A DNA stretch of 64,000 bases from Micromonospora matsumotoense (GCF_900091525.1 NZ_FMCU01000010.1:124001-188000), one strand, 5' to 3'; shown: positions 17,738 through 25,957, numbered from the stretch's first letter. Numbers and translations: made by a program. Notes: generated by a model from the sequence alone, not told the origin.

Positions 17738-17835
17738 GTCGTCCATCCTCCCGTACGGGACGCGTGCAGCCGGCGGGCGGCCCGGGAGACTAGGCTCACG
17801 TCGGCATCTGTCCGTTTCGCCCCGAGGGAGAGTTC

Positions 17836-18756
17836 GTGACCAGCCCCGCCGAGCCCGCGTCGCGCGACGCGTCGCAGGCCCGCCAGATCACCGCACCCCT
17901 GCGCGAACTCGCCGCGCTCGTCCTGCTCGGCGCGAACGCCGTGCTGCTCTTCGTCGGGTTCGTCCGGCTGCTCGTACCGACATCGGACTACAGCACCTTC
18001 TCGGGGCGGGCGGGGAGCGAGTTCTTCGCCTTCGTCGGCCTTGAGGCGACGGTGCTGCCGCTGCTGGCCGTGTTGCTGGTCACCCACCTCGCACCGGTGT
18101 CCGGTCGGGCCCGGCAGTTCACCCAGGTCGCCCTCGCCGAGTACGCCTTCGGCGCCCTGTTCGGCGTGTTGACCTTCCTGATCTGGCTGGTGGGCCGGCT
18201 GGCCGAGGCGGAGGTGCTGGACGCCCTGCTCGGCATGCTGACCCGGGCGGCCTGGTTGGCGCTGTTCGGGATGGCCGCCTTCGTGGTCTACCGGATCTGG
18301 CGCACCCTCTACCACGTCGCGAAGCCGAAGCCCCAGCCCGGCGTCTACGGTCAGCCGCAGTCCGGCTGGCCGCAGCAGCAGGGTGGCTACCCGGGCCAGG
18401 GCTACCCGCCCCCGGGTCACCCCGGCGCCGGGCAGTACGGCCAGCCCGGGTTCGCCCCGCCGCCGCAGTCCGCGCCGCCGTTCGGGGTCGCTCCGCAGTC
18501 CGCGCCGCCGTTCGGGGCGCCGCAGTCCGCCCCGCCGCAGTCCGGGCCACCGACCGGCATCCCGCCGCAGTCGGCCCCGCCGTTCGGGGCGCCGCAGTCC
18601 GCGCCGCAGTCGGCCCCGCCGTTCGGGCAGCCTCCGTCGGCCGACCCGACCCAGGCGATTCCGCGCCAGTCCACGGAGCCGACCACCGGCCCGGCCGACG
18701 CGGACGGCGACCGCACCCAGCCCTTCCGTCGGGACGACCCGAACACCCCGCACTGA
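17836..18756 (+). CDS. Membrane protein with Pro/Gln-rich repeat tail
   Basis: Unknown function. Residues 25-160 contain four probable transmembrane helices (LAALVLLGANAVLLFVGFVRLL, FAFVGLEATVLPLLAVLLVT, FGALFGVLTFLIWLVGRL, AAWLALFGMAAFVVYRIW). The remaining 130 residues form a cytoplasmic or exposed tail built from degenerate PQSAPPFG(A/V) repeats rich in Pro, Gln and Gly. GTG 17836 follows GAGGGAGAG at about 17824-17832. A TAGGCT -10 box lies near 17791, giving a leader of roughly 30 nt. Its position between cofD and fbiC does not by itself imply an F420 role. Confidence 0.75.
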   Translation: MTSPAEPASRDASQARQITAPLRELAALVLLGANAVLLFVGFVRLLVPTSDYSTFSGRAGSEFFAFVGLEATVLPLLAVLLVTHLAPVSGRARQFTQVALAEYAFGALFGVLTFLIWLVGRLAEAEVLDALLGMLTRAAWLALFGMAAFVVYRIWRTLYHVAKPKPQPGVYGQPQSGWPQQQGGYPGQGYPPPGHPGAGQYGQPGFAPPPQSAPPFGVAPQSAPPFGAPQSAPPQSGPPTGIPPQSAPPFGAPQSAPQSAPPFGQPPSADPTQAIPRQSTEPTTGPADADGDRTQPFRRDDPNTPH

Positions 18757-18852
18757 GCCACACCCGGCCGGGCCGGTCCGCGCTGCGGCGTGCGCACCGA
18801 CCCGGCCGGTGCGGTACCGCCCCCGCCCGTCCAGGTCGGCTCGGGTCGCGCC

Positions 18853-18881
18853 GGGTCGGGTCGGGTCGGGTCGGGTCGGGG
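18853..18881 (+). repeat. GGGTC tandem run, potential G-quadruplex upstream of fbiC
   Basis: Six GGG runs separated by two-nucleotide TC loops, lying about 63-91 bp before the leaderless start of fbiC. The pattern fits the G-quadruplex consensus on the coding strand. It is near where RNA polymerase or an activator would bind (-35 and upstream), so an effect on fbiC expression is possible but unproven. Confidence 0.6.
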
Positions 18882-18943
18882 ATGATGTCACACCCGGCTC
18901 GCATGCCTGCCGGATCGTCCCGGCCAGCGCCTAGGCTGGGCGG

Positions 18944-21466
18944 ATGGTTGACCGCACCGATCCCGGCCCGACCTCGGCGAGTGTGCGACGGGCGCTGCGC
19001 CGGGCCGCCACCGGGCGCGCGCTCGACGTCGACGAGGCCACCGCGCTGCTGAGCGCCCGGAATGCCGACCTGGACGAGTTGCTCCGGATCGCCGGGGAGG
19101 TCCGGGACGCCGGGCTGCGGGACGCCGGCCGGCCGGGCGTGGTGACGTACTCGAAGAAGGTCTTCATTCCGCTGACCCGGCTCTGCCGGGACCGGTGCCA
19201 CTACTGCACCTTCGCGACCGTGCCGCACCGGCTGCCGGCGGCCTTCCTGGAGACCGACGAGGTGCTGGAGATCGCCCGGCAGGGCGCGGCCCTGGGCTGC
19301 AAGGAGGCCCTGTTCACCCTCGGTGACCGGCCGGAGGAGCGGTGGCCGGCGGCCCGCGCCTGGCTGGACGAGCGGGGCTACGACTCCACCGTGGACTACC
19401 TGCGGGCCTGCGCGGTGGCGGTGCTGGAGGAGACCGGGCTGCTGCCGCACCTCAACCCGGGGGTGCTCTCCTGGTCGGAGCTGCAACGGCTCAAGCCGGT
19501 CGCGCCGAGTATGGGGATGATGCTGGAGACCACCGCCACCCGGCTCTGGTCGGAGCCGGGCGGGCCGCACTTCGGCTCCCCCGACAAGGAACCGGCGGTG
19601 CGGCTGCGGGTGCTCGACGACGCCGGCCGGGTCGGGGTGCCGTTCACCACCGGCATCCTGATCGGCATCGGGGAGACCCCCGCCGAGCGGGTCGACGCGA
19701 TCTTCGCGATCCGCCGGTCGCACCGGGAGTACGGCCACCTCCAGGAGGTGATCGTGCAGAACTTCCGGGCCAAGCCGGACACCGCGATGGGCGGCCTGCC
19801 CGACGCCGAGCTGCACGACCTGGCGGCCACCGTGGCGGTGGCCCGGCTGCTGCTCGGCCCGAAGGCCCGGCTCCAGGCCCCGCCCAACCTGATCGAGGAC
19901 GAGTACGACCTGCTGCTGCGGGCCGGCATCGACGACTGGGGTGGGGTCTCCCCGCTCACCCCGGACCACGTCAACCCGGAACGGCCGTGGCCGCAGCTCG
20001 ACGAGCTGGCCCGGCAGACCGAGAAGTCCGGCTTCACCCTGCGCGAGCGGCTGACGATCTACCCGGAGTACGTCCGGGTCGGCGACCCGTGGCTCGATCC
20101 CCGGCTGTCACCGCACGTCACCGCGCTCGCCGACCCGGCGACCGGGTTGGCCGTGGAGGCGGCCCGGCCGGTGGGCCGCCCGTGGCAGGAGCCGGAGGAG
20201 GTCTTCGGCGGCGGCCGGACCGATCTGCACGCCACCATCGACACCGCCGGCCGCACCGACGACCGGCGGGGCGACTTCGACAGCGTCTACGGCGACTGGG
20301 CGGAGGTCGCCGGCAAGGTGAGCCCCGCCGCGTCGGGCGGACCGGTGCCGGGTGCCGACGGCGACCTGCGGGCGGGGCTGCGGCTGGCGGCCGACGACCC
20401 GGCGGCGCTGCTGGAGCCCCGGCACGCCGACGCGGCCCTGGCGCTGTTCGGCGTGGACGGCCCGGCCCTGGACGCGCTGTGCCGGCTCGCCGACGACGTG
20501 CGTCGGGACACCGTCGGCGACGACGTCACCTACGTGGTCAACCGGAACATCAACTTCAGCAACGTCTGCTATGTGGGCTGCCGGTTCTGCGCGTTCGCCC
20601 AGCGGGAACGGGACGCCGACGCGTTCCGGTTGTCGGTGGAGCAGGTGGCCGACCGGGCCGAGGAGGCGTGGGCGGCCGGGGCCGGGGAGGTCTGCCTCCA
20701 GGGCGGCATCGACCCGAAACTGCCGGTGACCGGTTATGCCGACATCGTCCGGGCGATCAAGGCCCGGGTGCCCGGCATGCACGTGCACGCGTTCTCCCCG
20801 ATGGAGATCGTCACCGCCGCCGCCAAGGCGGGCGTGCCGGTGCGGGACTGGCTGTCGATGCTGCGCGAGGCCGGCCTGGACACCATCCCGGGCACCGCCG
20901 CCGAGATCCTCGACGACGACGTGCGCTGGGTGCTCACCAAGGGCAAACTGCCGGCCGCCGCCTGGGTCGAGGTGGTCTCGACCGCTCACGAGCTGGGCAT
21001 CCGCTCCAGCTCCACGATGATGTACGGCCATGTCGACCATCCCGGGCAGTGGCTGGCGCACTTCCGGGTCCTCGCCGGGGTGCAGGACCGCACCGGTGGG
21101 TTCACCGAGTTCGTGGCGTTGCCGTTCGTGCACACCAACGCGCCGATCTACCTGGCCGGCATCGCCCGTCCCGGCCCGACCTGGCGGGAGAACCGGATCG
21201 TGCACGCGATGTCCCGGCTGTTGCTGCACGGGCGGATCGACAACATCCAGTGCTCCTGGGTGAAGCTCGGCGACGAGGGCACCGTGGCGATGTTGCAGGG
21301 CGGCTGCAACGACCTGGGCGGCACCCTGATGGAGGAGACCATCTCCCGGATGGCGGGTTCGGGCAACGGTTCGGCGCGTACCGAGGAGCAGTTGCGGGCG
21401 ATCGCCGCCGCCGCCGGACGTCCGGCGCGCAAGCGGACGACCGCGTACGGTCATCCGTCGCGATGA
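18944..21466 (+). CDS. fbiC: FO synthase, fused CofG-CofH radical SAM enzyme
   Basis: Produces the 5-deazaflavin chromophore FO of coenzyme F420 from tyrosine and 5-amino-6-ribitylamino-uracil. The 840-residue protein carries two radical-SAM halves. The N-terminal CofG half has the CxxxCxxC cluster in RLCRDRCHYCTFA (about residue 82). The C-terminal CofH half has the second cluster in NVCYVGCRFCAFAQRERD (about residue 543). The linker at about 420-470 is Ala/Asp-rich. ATG 18944 is preceded by TAGGCT (18932-18937) with a 6-nt gap, so the transcript is probably leaderless. This fusion is the rule in actinobacteria. Confidence 0.96.
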   Translation: MVDRTDPGPTSASVRRALRRAATGRALDVDEATALLSARNADLDELLRIAGEVRDAGLRDAGRPGVVTYSKKVFIPLTRLCRDRCHYCTFATVPHRLPAAFLETDEVLEIARQGAALGCKEALFTLGDRPEERWPAARAWLDERGYDSTVDYLRACAVAVLEETGLLPHLNPGVLSWSELQRLKPVAPSMGMMLETTATRLWSEPGGPHFGSPDKEPAVRLRVLDDAGRVGVPFTTGILIGIGETPAERVDAIFAIRRSHREYGHLQEVIVQNFRAKPDTAMGGLPDAELHDLAATVAVARLLLGPKARLQAPPNLIEDEYDLLLRAGIDDWGGVSPLTPDHVNPERPWPQLDELARQTEKSGFTLRERLTIYPEYVRVGDPWLDPRLSPHVTALADPATGLAVEAARPVGRPWQEPEEVFGGGRTDLHATIDTAGRTDDRRGDFDSVYGDWAEVAGKVSPAASGGPVPGADGDLRAGLRLAADDPAALLEPRHADAALALFGVDGPALDALCRLADDVRRDTVGDDVTYVVNRNINFSNVCYVGCRFCAFAQRERDADAFRLSVEQVADRAEEAWAAGAGEVCLQGGIDPKLPVTGYADIVRAIKARVPGMHVHAFSPMEIVTAAAKAGVPVRDWLSMLREAGLDTIPGTAAEILDDDVRWVLTKGKLPAAAWVEVVSTAHELGIRSSSTMMYGHVDHPGQWLAHFRVLAGVQDRTGGFTEFVALPFVHTNAPIYLAGIARPGPTWRENRIVHAMSRLLLHGRIDNIQCSWVKLGDEGTVAMLQGGCNDLGGTLMEETISRMAGSGNGSARTEEQLRAIAAAAGRPARKRTTAYGHPSR

Positions 21467-21593
21467 CATCGAACCTTTCGCGCGTGCGGGCCGTACCAGT
21501 GTTCGCCGGCGGCGGTTGAGGCGAGGGCCGCCGCCGGCGACCTCGCGCTCCACACCGCGCGCGCTCACGCGCCGCCGGAGGAAAGGTTCCCCC

Positions 21594-21872
21594 ATGACGA
21601 GCGAAGTGCGGAAGCGTTCCTGGCCGCGACTGACCCGGCGGCAGACACTGACCGCCGCGGCGAGTGCCACGCTGGGCGCGGCGGCGCTGACGGTGACCGG
21701 CGTGTCGGCCGCGCAGAACTCCCCGTCGGCCAGCAGCGCGGAGGGCCCGATCGTGGTCCACCTGCGCGACGCCAGGTCCGGGACGTTGGACGTCTTCGTC
21801 GGTACGTCCCGGATCGAGGTACGTGACCGGGGGCTGGCCGACCGGCTCCGTCGGGCTGCCGGGCGCGGCTGA
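21594..21872 (+). CDS. Small Tat-signal secreted protein
   Basis: A 92-residue protein with a twin-arginine type signal (TRRQTLTAAASATLGAAAL, residues about 15-35) and a possible Ala-x-Ala cleavage site before QNSPSA. A mature domain of about 50 residues follows (IVVHLRDARSGTLDVFVGTS, then RIEVRDRGLADRLRRAAGRG). I do not know a family name. ATG 21594 is supported by a strong GGAGGAAAGG at 21577-21586. It lies just upstream of the DUF4331 gene and could be exported together with it. Confidence 0.75.
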   Translation: MTSEVRKRSWPRLTRRQTLTAAASATLGAAALTVTGVSAAQNSPSASSAEGPIVVHLRDARSGTLDVFVGTSRIEVRDRGLADRLRRAAGRG

Positions 21873-22051
21873 CCCGTCCGTCGCCACCGGGCGGTCCGAC
21901 CTGTCCGTCGTCACCGGGTGGGGCGACCCGCCCGCTGTCCCGGGCGGCGCTGACCCGCCCGGCCCTCTTCCCCTTCACCGCCAGGCGCAGGCTCTCGGCG
22001 CCCGGTTCGTCATGCCCTGACTCCCCATGATCCCGCAAAGGTTGGTCCGCC

Positions 22052-23449
22052 ATGTCGTCCCACCGCGAAGCACCGGAAATAAGCAAGGACCCGGTCGCCG
22101 ACAGTTCCGACCTCTACGCCTTCGTCAGCCCCGACCGGCACGACTCGGTGACGTTGATCGCCAACTACGTGCCTTTGCAGCTCCCCTCGGGCGGCCCGAA
22201 CTTCTTCGAGTTCGGCGACGACGTGCGGTACGAGATCCATATCGACAACGACGGTGACGGCCATCCCGACGTGACCTACCGGTTCGAATTCCGTACCGAG
22301 ATCACGAACGAGAACAGTTTTCTCTACAACACCGGGCCGATCGAGTCGCTGGACAGCAAGAACTGGAACCGGCGGCAGTTCTACAAGCTGACCCGGGTGA
22401 CCGACGGCAAGGAGCACGTGCTCGCCAACAAGCTGCCCTGCCCGCCGTGCAACGTGGGGCCGCTGTCCATCCCCAAGTACAACGACCTGGTCCGGCAGGC
22501 GACGTACAAGCTGTCGACGGGGGAGAAGGTGTTCGCCGGGCAGCGCGCGGACGGCTTCTTCGTCGACCTGGGCGCGATCTTCGACCTGGGTACGCTGCGG
22601 CCGTTCCAGCAGTTGCACGTGGCCGGCAAGAAGCTGTTCAAGACCGAGGGCGAGCCGGTCAACTCGGTGGACCGGATGAACGTGCACAGCATCGCGGTGC
22701 AGGTGCCGCTGAGCAAGGTCCGCCGCAAGTCCAACCGGTACGGCGTGGGCGACCGGGCCTCGACGATCGGGGTCTGGACGACGGCGTCCCGGCAGCAGGT
22801 GCGGGTGCTCGGCGACAAGGTCGCCGCGGACGCCGCGATCGGCCCGTGGACCCAGGTGTCCCGGCTGGGCAACCCGCTGTTCAACGAGGTCATCGTGCCG
22901 ATGTCCAAGAAGGACCTGTGGAACACGCTGCCGCCGACCGAGGACAAGCGGTTCGCCCGGTTCGTCGAGCAGCCGGAGTTGGCGGCGTTGCTGCCGGTGC
23001 TCTACCCGGGTGTCTTCCCCAACCTGGACGCGCTGAACAAGTCCAAGAAGCCCCGGGCCGACCTGCTCGCCATCCTGCTCACCGGCATTCCGTCCGGGCT
23101 GATCGACGGCTTCACGAACCTCACCGGTGACGTGCAGGCCGACATGCTGCGGTTGAACACCGCGATCAAGCCGAGCAGCCGGCCCAACCAGTTCGGTCTG
23201 CTGGGCGGGGACCTGGCTGGCTTCCCCAACGGCCGCCGGGTCGTCGACGACGTGGTGAGCATCGCGTTGCGGGCGGTGGCCGGGGTCACCGTGCCGCTGG
23301 TGGACAAGAAGTTCAGGCCGGACGCGGCAGCCGGTGCGGTCACCCCCGGCCTGAGCGCCGCCGACGTGACGGCGCCCTTCCTGCGGGACTTCCCCTTCCT
23401 CGGCACGCCGTACGACGGGTTCAACAACCCGGCCGCGGCGAAGTCCTGA
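22052..23449 (+). CDS. DUF4331 domain protein
   Basis: A 465-residue protein of the DUF4331 family, recognised by its opening MSSHREAPEISKDPVADSSD, the LYAFVSPDR and VTLIANYVPLQ segments, the DGDGHPDVTYRFEF motif and the later RMNVHSIAVQVPLSKV. The family is secreted or periplasmic in many bacteria, but no signal peptide is visible here, so localisation is unclear. The biochemical role of DUF4331 is unknown. It is flanked by a small Tat-exported protein and a His-rich small protein in the same direction, forming a three-gene set. The 179-bp gap before it contains no convincing gene. Confidence 0.88.
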   Translation: MSSHREAPEISKDPVADSSDLYAFVSPDRHDSVTLIANYVPLQLPSGGPNFFEFGDDVRYEIHIDNDGDGHPDVTYRFEFRTEITNENSFLYNTGPIESLDSKNWNRRQFYKLTRVTDGKEHVLANKLPCPPCNVGPLSIPKYNDLVRQATYKLSTGEKVFAGQRADGFFVDLGAIFDLGTLRPFQQLHVAGKKLFKTEGEPVNSVDRMNVHSIAVQVPLSKVRRKSNRYGVGDRASTIGVWTTASRQQVRVLGDKVAADAAIGPWTQVSRLGNPLFNEVIVPMSKKDLWNTLPPTEDKRFARFVEQPELAALLPVLYPGVFPNLDALNKSKKPRADLLAILLTGIPSGLIDGFTNLTGDVQADMLRLNTAIKPSSRPNQFGLLGGDLAGFPNGRRVVDDVVSIALRAVAGVTVPLVDKKFRPDAAAGAVTPGLSAADVTAPFLRDFPFLGTPYDGFNNPAAAKS

Positions 23450-23465
23450 CCGGACGGAGAGCGGC

Positions 23466-23819
23466 GTGAGCGGGCACCACCACCATCATCATCACCAGTA
23501 CGGGCCGACGGAGAGCGGCACGGTGATGCTCGACGTCGGTGGTGACACCGGCGCACTGATCATCTATACCGGACGTGACCAGCACGGCCGGGAGATCGAG
23601 ATCAGCCGGGTCGACCAGGGCGGCGCGGTGCGGACGCACTCCGCCGTGCGGGAGCGGATCGTCCGGGACGGGGTGTTCCACAGTGCCGTCTATCCGGACC
23701 TGACGGCGGGTCTCTATACCGTCTGGTGGGACGAGGAGACGCCCGCCGGAACGATCTCCGTCAACGGGGGGTCGATCGCCGAATTCACCTGGCCGACCAG
23801 CCCATCACGGTCGGCCTGA
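23466..23819 (+). CDS. Small protein with a natural heptahistidine N terminus
   Basis: A 117-residue protein beginning MSGHHHHHHHQYGPTESGTV, followed by a beta-rich domain (VMLDVGGDTGALIIYTG, GREIEISRVDQGGAVRTHSAV, DLTAGLYTVWWDEETPAGTI, GGSIAEFTWP). Similar actinobacterial proteins exist, but their function is not known to me. The seven consecutive histidines at residues 4-10 should bind divalent metal such as Ni, Zn or Cu. GTG 23466 follows GGAGAG at about 23455. It is 16 bp from the DUF4331 stop, so the two are co-transcribed and end at a strong terminator at 23845-23875. Confidence 0.8.
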   Translation: MSGHHHHHHHQYGPTESGTVMLDVGGDTGALIIYTGRDQHGREIEISRVDQGGAVRTHSAVRERIVRDGVFHSAVYPDLTAGLYTVWWDEETPAGTISVNGGSIAEFTWPTSPSRSA

Positions 23820-23844
23820 GCGCCGCATCAGCCGTACCGACCCG

Positions 23845-23875
23845 AGCGCCCCGTCCACAATGTGGACGGGGCGCT
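23845..23875. terminator. Strong hairpin terminator
   Basis: A perfect 15-bp inverted repeat (arms 23845-23859 and 23861-23875, core CGCCCCGTCCACA) with a minimal loop, followed by a T-containing GTCGTTATTT tail. It lies 25 bp after the stop of the His-rich protein gene, at the end of the DUF4331 set. Confidence 0.85.
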
Positions 23876-24152
23876 GTCGTTATTTCCGGCTCGACGAGCG
23901 ATCCGGGGCCAACCGCGTTAACCTGTCCCCCACCATGCTCATGATCTTGGCGAGACCGGCCGACCGGAGCGTCGGACGGCGTTCCCCGGAGGCGTCCGGG
24001 ACGGCGACGCCACGGCAGAAATCTGGGGCAACTCGCCGGAGAGGGCGTTACTCGCCCGGGGTCTGAATCGATAGGGCAGGTTGCGAGGGCCGGGTGGTCC
24101 GGGTGACCGTCCGGCGGCGTGTCGGGAGGGCGACTCCATTATCAAGTTCGGC

Positions 24153-24182
24153 TTGACGGCGCACGCATTACACGCGTGTAAT
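24153..24182 (+). promoter_or_regulatory. whiB promoter overlapped by a 16-bp perfect palindrome
   Basis: TTGACG (24153-24158) and TGTAAT (24177-24182) are spaced by 18 bp and match the consensus for the main vegetative sigma factor. ATTACACGCGTGTAAT at 24167-24182 is a perfect palindrome covering the -10 box. Its half-sites TTACAC and GTGTAA fit the BldD half-site pattern TnACnC / GnGTnA, but with a two-base instead of a one-base centre. The 5' leader to the whiB ATG would be about 107 nt. The rest of the 476-bp gap (23820-24295) holds the upstream terminator and no gene that I can see. Confidence 0.7.
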
Positions 24183-24295
24183 TTCGATGGGGTTGTTCGC
24201 GCGGAACGCACAAATAGGGACCGGACGGACAAGCACGCCTTTCGCGTGGGGGGTTGCAGCGGCGGCGACGTCGGTGCGCGACAAGGAGGCATCTG

Positions 24296-24553
24296 ATGGA
24301 CGGCCAGCTTGAGGTGGCCGACCTGCTCGGAAACGCGCCGGAGTGGCAGGAGCGGGCACTGTGCTCGCAGACCGACCCGGAAGCGTTCTTCCCCGAGAAG
24401 GGCGGCTCGACCCGCGAGGCGAAGCGGATCTGTTCGCGGTGCGAGGTCAAGACGGAATGCCTCGAATACGCTCTCGGGCACGACGAGCGGTTCGGGATCT
24501 GGGGTGGGCTCTCCGAGCGGGAGCGGCGCAAGCTCAAGCGGCGGGCCGCCTGA
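24296..24553 (+). CDS. WhiB-family iron-sulfur transcription factor (WhiB2/WhmD type)
   Basis: An 85-residue Wbl protein that binds a [4Fe-4S] cluster and partners the primary sigma factor in controlling septation and sporulation genes. The four cluster cysteines are visible: one in ERALCSQTDPEAFF and three in ICSRCEVKTEC. The sigma-binding turn GIWGG is followed by the basic tail LSERERRKLKRRAA. ATG 24296 has AAGGAGG at 24283-24289. The next genes (metallopeptidase-family and DUF3499) match what I recall next to mycobacterial whiB2, which supports that assignment over WhiB1 or WhiB7. Confidence 0.93.
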   Translation: MDGQLEVADLLGNAPEWQERALCSQTDPEAFFPEKGGSTREAKRICSRCEVKTECLEYALGHDERFGIWGGLSERERRKLKRRAA

Positions 24554-24671
24554 GTGGAAGGGTTGAGCCGGGGCGGTGGGGGCCGCCCGGCTCACGCCCG
24601 ACGACGGTCGCGGGGGTGACCGGCATCGGGGAGGTGGTCCGGCCACAGTGGTGGCGGGCCGCAACGGCGGT

Positions 24672-24698
24672 GCACCGGGTCACGGCGTGACCCGGTGC
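24672..24698. terminator. Perfect hairpin between whiB and the convergent gene
   Basis: GCACCGGGTCACG (24672-24684) pairs completely with CGTGACCCGGTGC (24686-24698) around a single-base centre, giving a 13-bp stem. A second GC-rich hairpin (GAGCCGGGGCGG to CCGCCCGGCTC) lies right after the whiB stop at about 24563-24596. The 303-bp convergent gap holds these two structures and no gene I can support. Together they probably terminate transcription from both sides. Confidence 0.65.
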
Positions 24699-24856
24699 GG
24701 GGCCCGGTGACGGTCGGGTCAGTTCCCGGGCCGCGGTCCTGGCAGCTCCGGGAAGCAGTGCGCGAGGGTCGACCCCGGCATCGGGTGCTCGGCCCTGCGG
24801 TGGGCTGGTGTCCGCCCGTGCGGCGGGTGGCCCGGGGTGTCACCGGTGGCGTAGGT

Positions 24857-25306
24857 TCAGGTCAGCTCGTCCGGGTCGACCCCGAGCAGGTTCGCCACCT
24901 GTTCGATGATCACGTCGTGGACCAGGTCGGCCAGGTCCTCACGGTCCATCGCGCGAAACTCCAACGGCCGCCGGTAGAGCACGATCCGGGGCGGCACCTC
25001 CTGCCGGCCCGGCCGGCCGGGCAGCAACCGGGCCAGCGGCACCTCGCCGTCCTCCAGCACGTCGGAGTCGTAGACATTCAGATCCGGCGGCACGTCCTCG
25101 ACGGCGAACTCGACGCCGGCCAGCTCCGTGGCGAACCGGCGCTCCAGGGTTTCCACCGTGTCCAGCACCAGGTCGTCGAAGATCTCGGCCTTGGTCCGGG
25201 CCAGCGGTACGGTCGCCGGCACCAACCGCCCGCGCAGGCCACGTCCGTGCCGGTCGCGGTGGTTGCGCCGGCCGGAGCCGGGGCGGCGGCGTTCCGGGCT
25301 CGTCAT
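24857..25306 (-). CDS. Metallopeptidase-family (zincin-like) protein with degenerate active site
   Basis: A 149-residue protein of the small minimal-gluzincin-like family (DUF1025 type) conserved beside whiB in actinobacteria. The fold markers are VPLARTKAEIFDDLVLDTV, VEDVPPDLNVYDSD and PRIVLYRRPLEFRA. The segment that carries HExxH in active members reads DLVHDVIIEQVANLLGVDP here, so the zinc-binding HExxH is not present. It is probably not a working protease, or it uses other residues. ATG 25306 has TACCCT 7 nt upstream on the minus strand (25319-25314), so it is probably leaderless. Confidence 0.82.
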   Translation of the reverse strand: MTSPERRRPGSGRRNHRDRHGRGLRGRLVPATVPLARTKAEIFDDLVLDTVETLERRFATELAGVEFAVEDVPPDLNVYDSDVLEDGEVPLARLLPGRPGRQEVPPRIVLYRRPLEFRAMDREDLADLVHDVIIEQVANLLGVDPDELT

Positions 25307-25459
25307 GAGCCAAAGGGTAGCCCTCGGCCCGGCCCGCCCGGTGGCAGCACGCCTCGACGGGCGCGGCGGGGCGTCAGGTGCGAATTGTGATCACGGTGAC
25401 GGGCGTGTCGGAAAGCGAACCGGTGCGCCGGACCCGGTAATGGGGATACCCTGCCGCAC

Positions 25460-25831
25460 GTGAGGTCACCACGGCGCTGCTCCCGTAACGCATGCCCCCG
25501 GCAAGCGGTTGCCACATTGACCTATGTCTACAACGAGTCGACCGCGGTGGTGGGCCCGTTGGCGGCGTTCGCCGAGCCGCACACGTACGACCTGTGTGAG
25601 CAGCACGCCCGGAGCCTGACCGCCCCCCGGGGCTGGGACGTCGTCCGGCACGAGGGCGAGTTCGAGCCGCCACCGCCCACCACCGACGACCTGGTCGCCC
25701 TGGCCGAAGCCGTCCGCGAGGCGGCCCGCCCGGTCGCCCCCCGCCCACCCCAGGACGACCCCCACCCCCACCCCCAGAACCCCCCCACCGGCCGCCGAGG
25801 CCACCTCCGAGTAATCCCCCCCAACCACTAA
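25460..25831 (+). CDS. DUF3499 protein
   Basis: A 123-residue conserved actinobacterial protein. The N-terminal half carries the DUF3499 pattern: a paired-Cys CSRNACPRQAVATLTYVY, then PHTYDLCEQHARSLTAPRGW. The cysteines and His could bind zinc. The C-terminal 50 residues are Pro/His-rich and of low complexity. GTG 25460 follows TACCCT (25447-25452) by 7 nt, another leaderless start, divergent from the metallopeptidase-family gene. In the mycobacterial order I recall, manB follows DUF3499 directly, whereas here about 26 kb separate them. Confidence 0.88.
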   Translation: MRSPRRCSRNACPRQAVATLTYVYNESTAVVGPLAAFAEPHTYDLCEQHARSLTAPRGWDVVRHEGEFEPPPPTTDDLVALAEAVREAARPVAPRPPQDDPHPHPQNPPTGRRGHLRVIPPNH

Positions 25832-25885
25832 CCCCCCCCGTACACCCTCGGCTGTCCCGGCTGCCGGCTGTCCCGGCTGCCGGCC

Positions 25886-25957
25886 GTCCCCGGTGATCAA
25901 GAGGTTTGCGTCAAGTGGGAGATCAACTTTGACGCAAACCTCTTGATCACCGGGGAC
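25886..25957. repeat. Intergenic inverted repeat, family 1 copy D (perfect 29-bp arms)
   Basis: The arms at 25886-25914 and 25929-25957 are exact reverse complements over 29 bp with a 14-nt loop. The core is GTGATCAAGAGGTTTGCGTC, like copies A-C apart from a G for A. It lies in the convergent gap between DUF3499 and the class III aminotransferase. A G/T-rich stretch without a supportable gene follows to 26093. Confidence 0.9.

Noticed and set aside
23466..23515. Engineered His-tag or vector sequence
   Set aside because: The heptahistidine is continuous with a native-looking domain, uses genomic context and codons (with mixed CAC/CAT), and is followed by a natural operon end; no vector sequence is nearby.
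25886..25957. Insertion-sequence end or transposon terminal repeat
   Set aside because: There is no transposase gene nearby and the arms face each other across only 14 nt; it fits a stand-alone hairpin element shared with three other sites.
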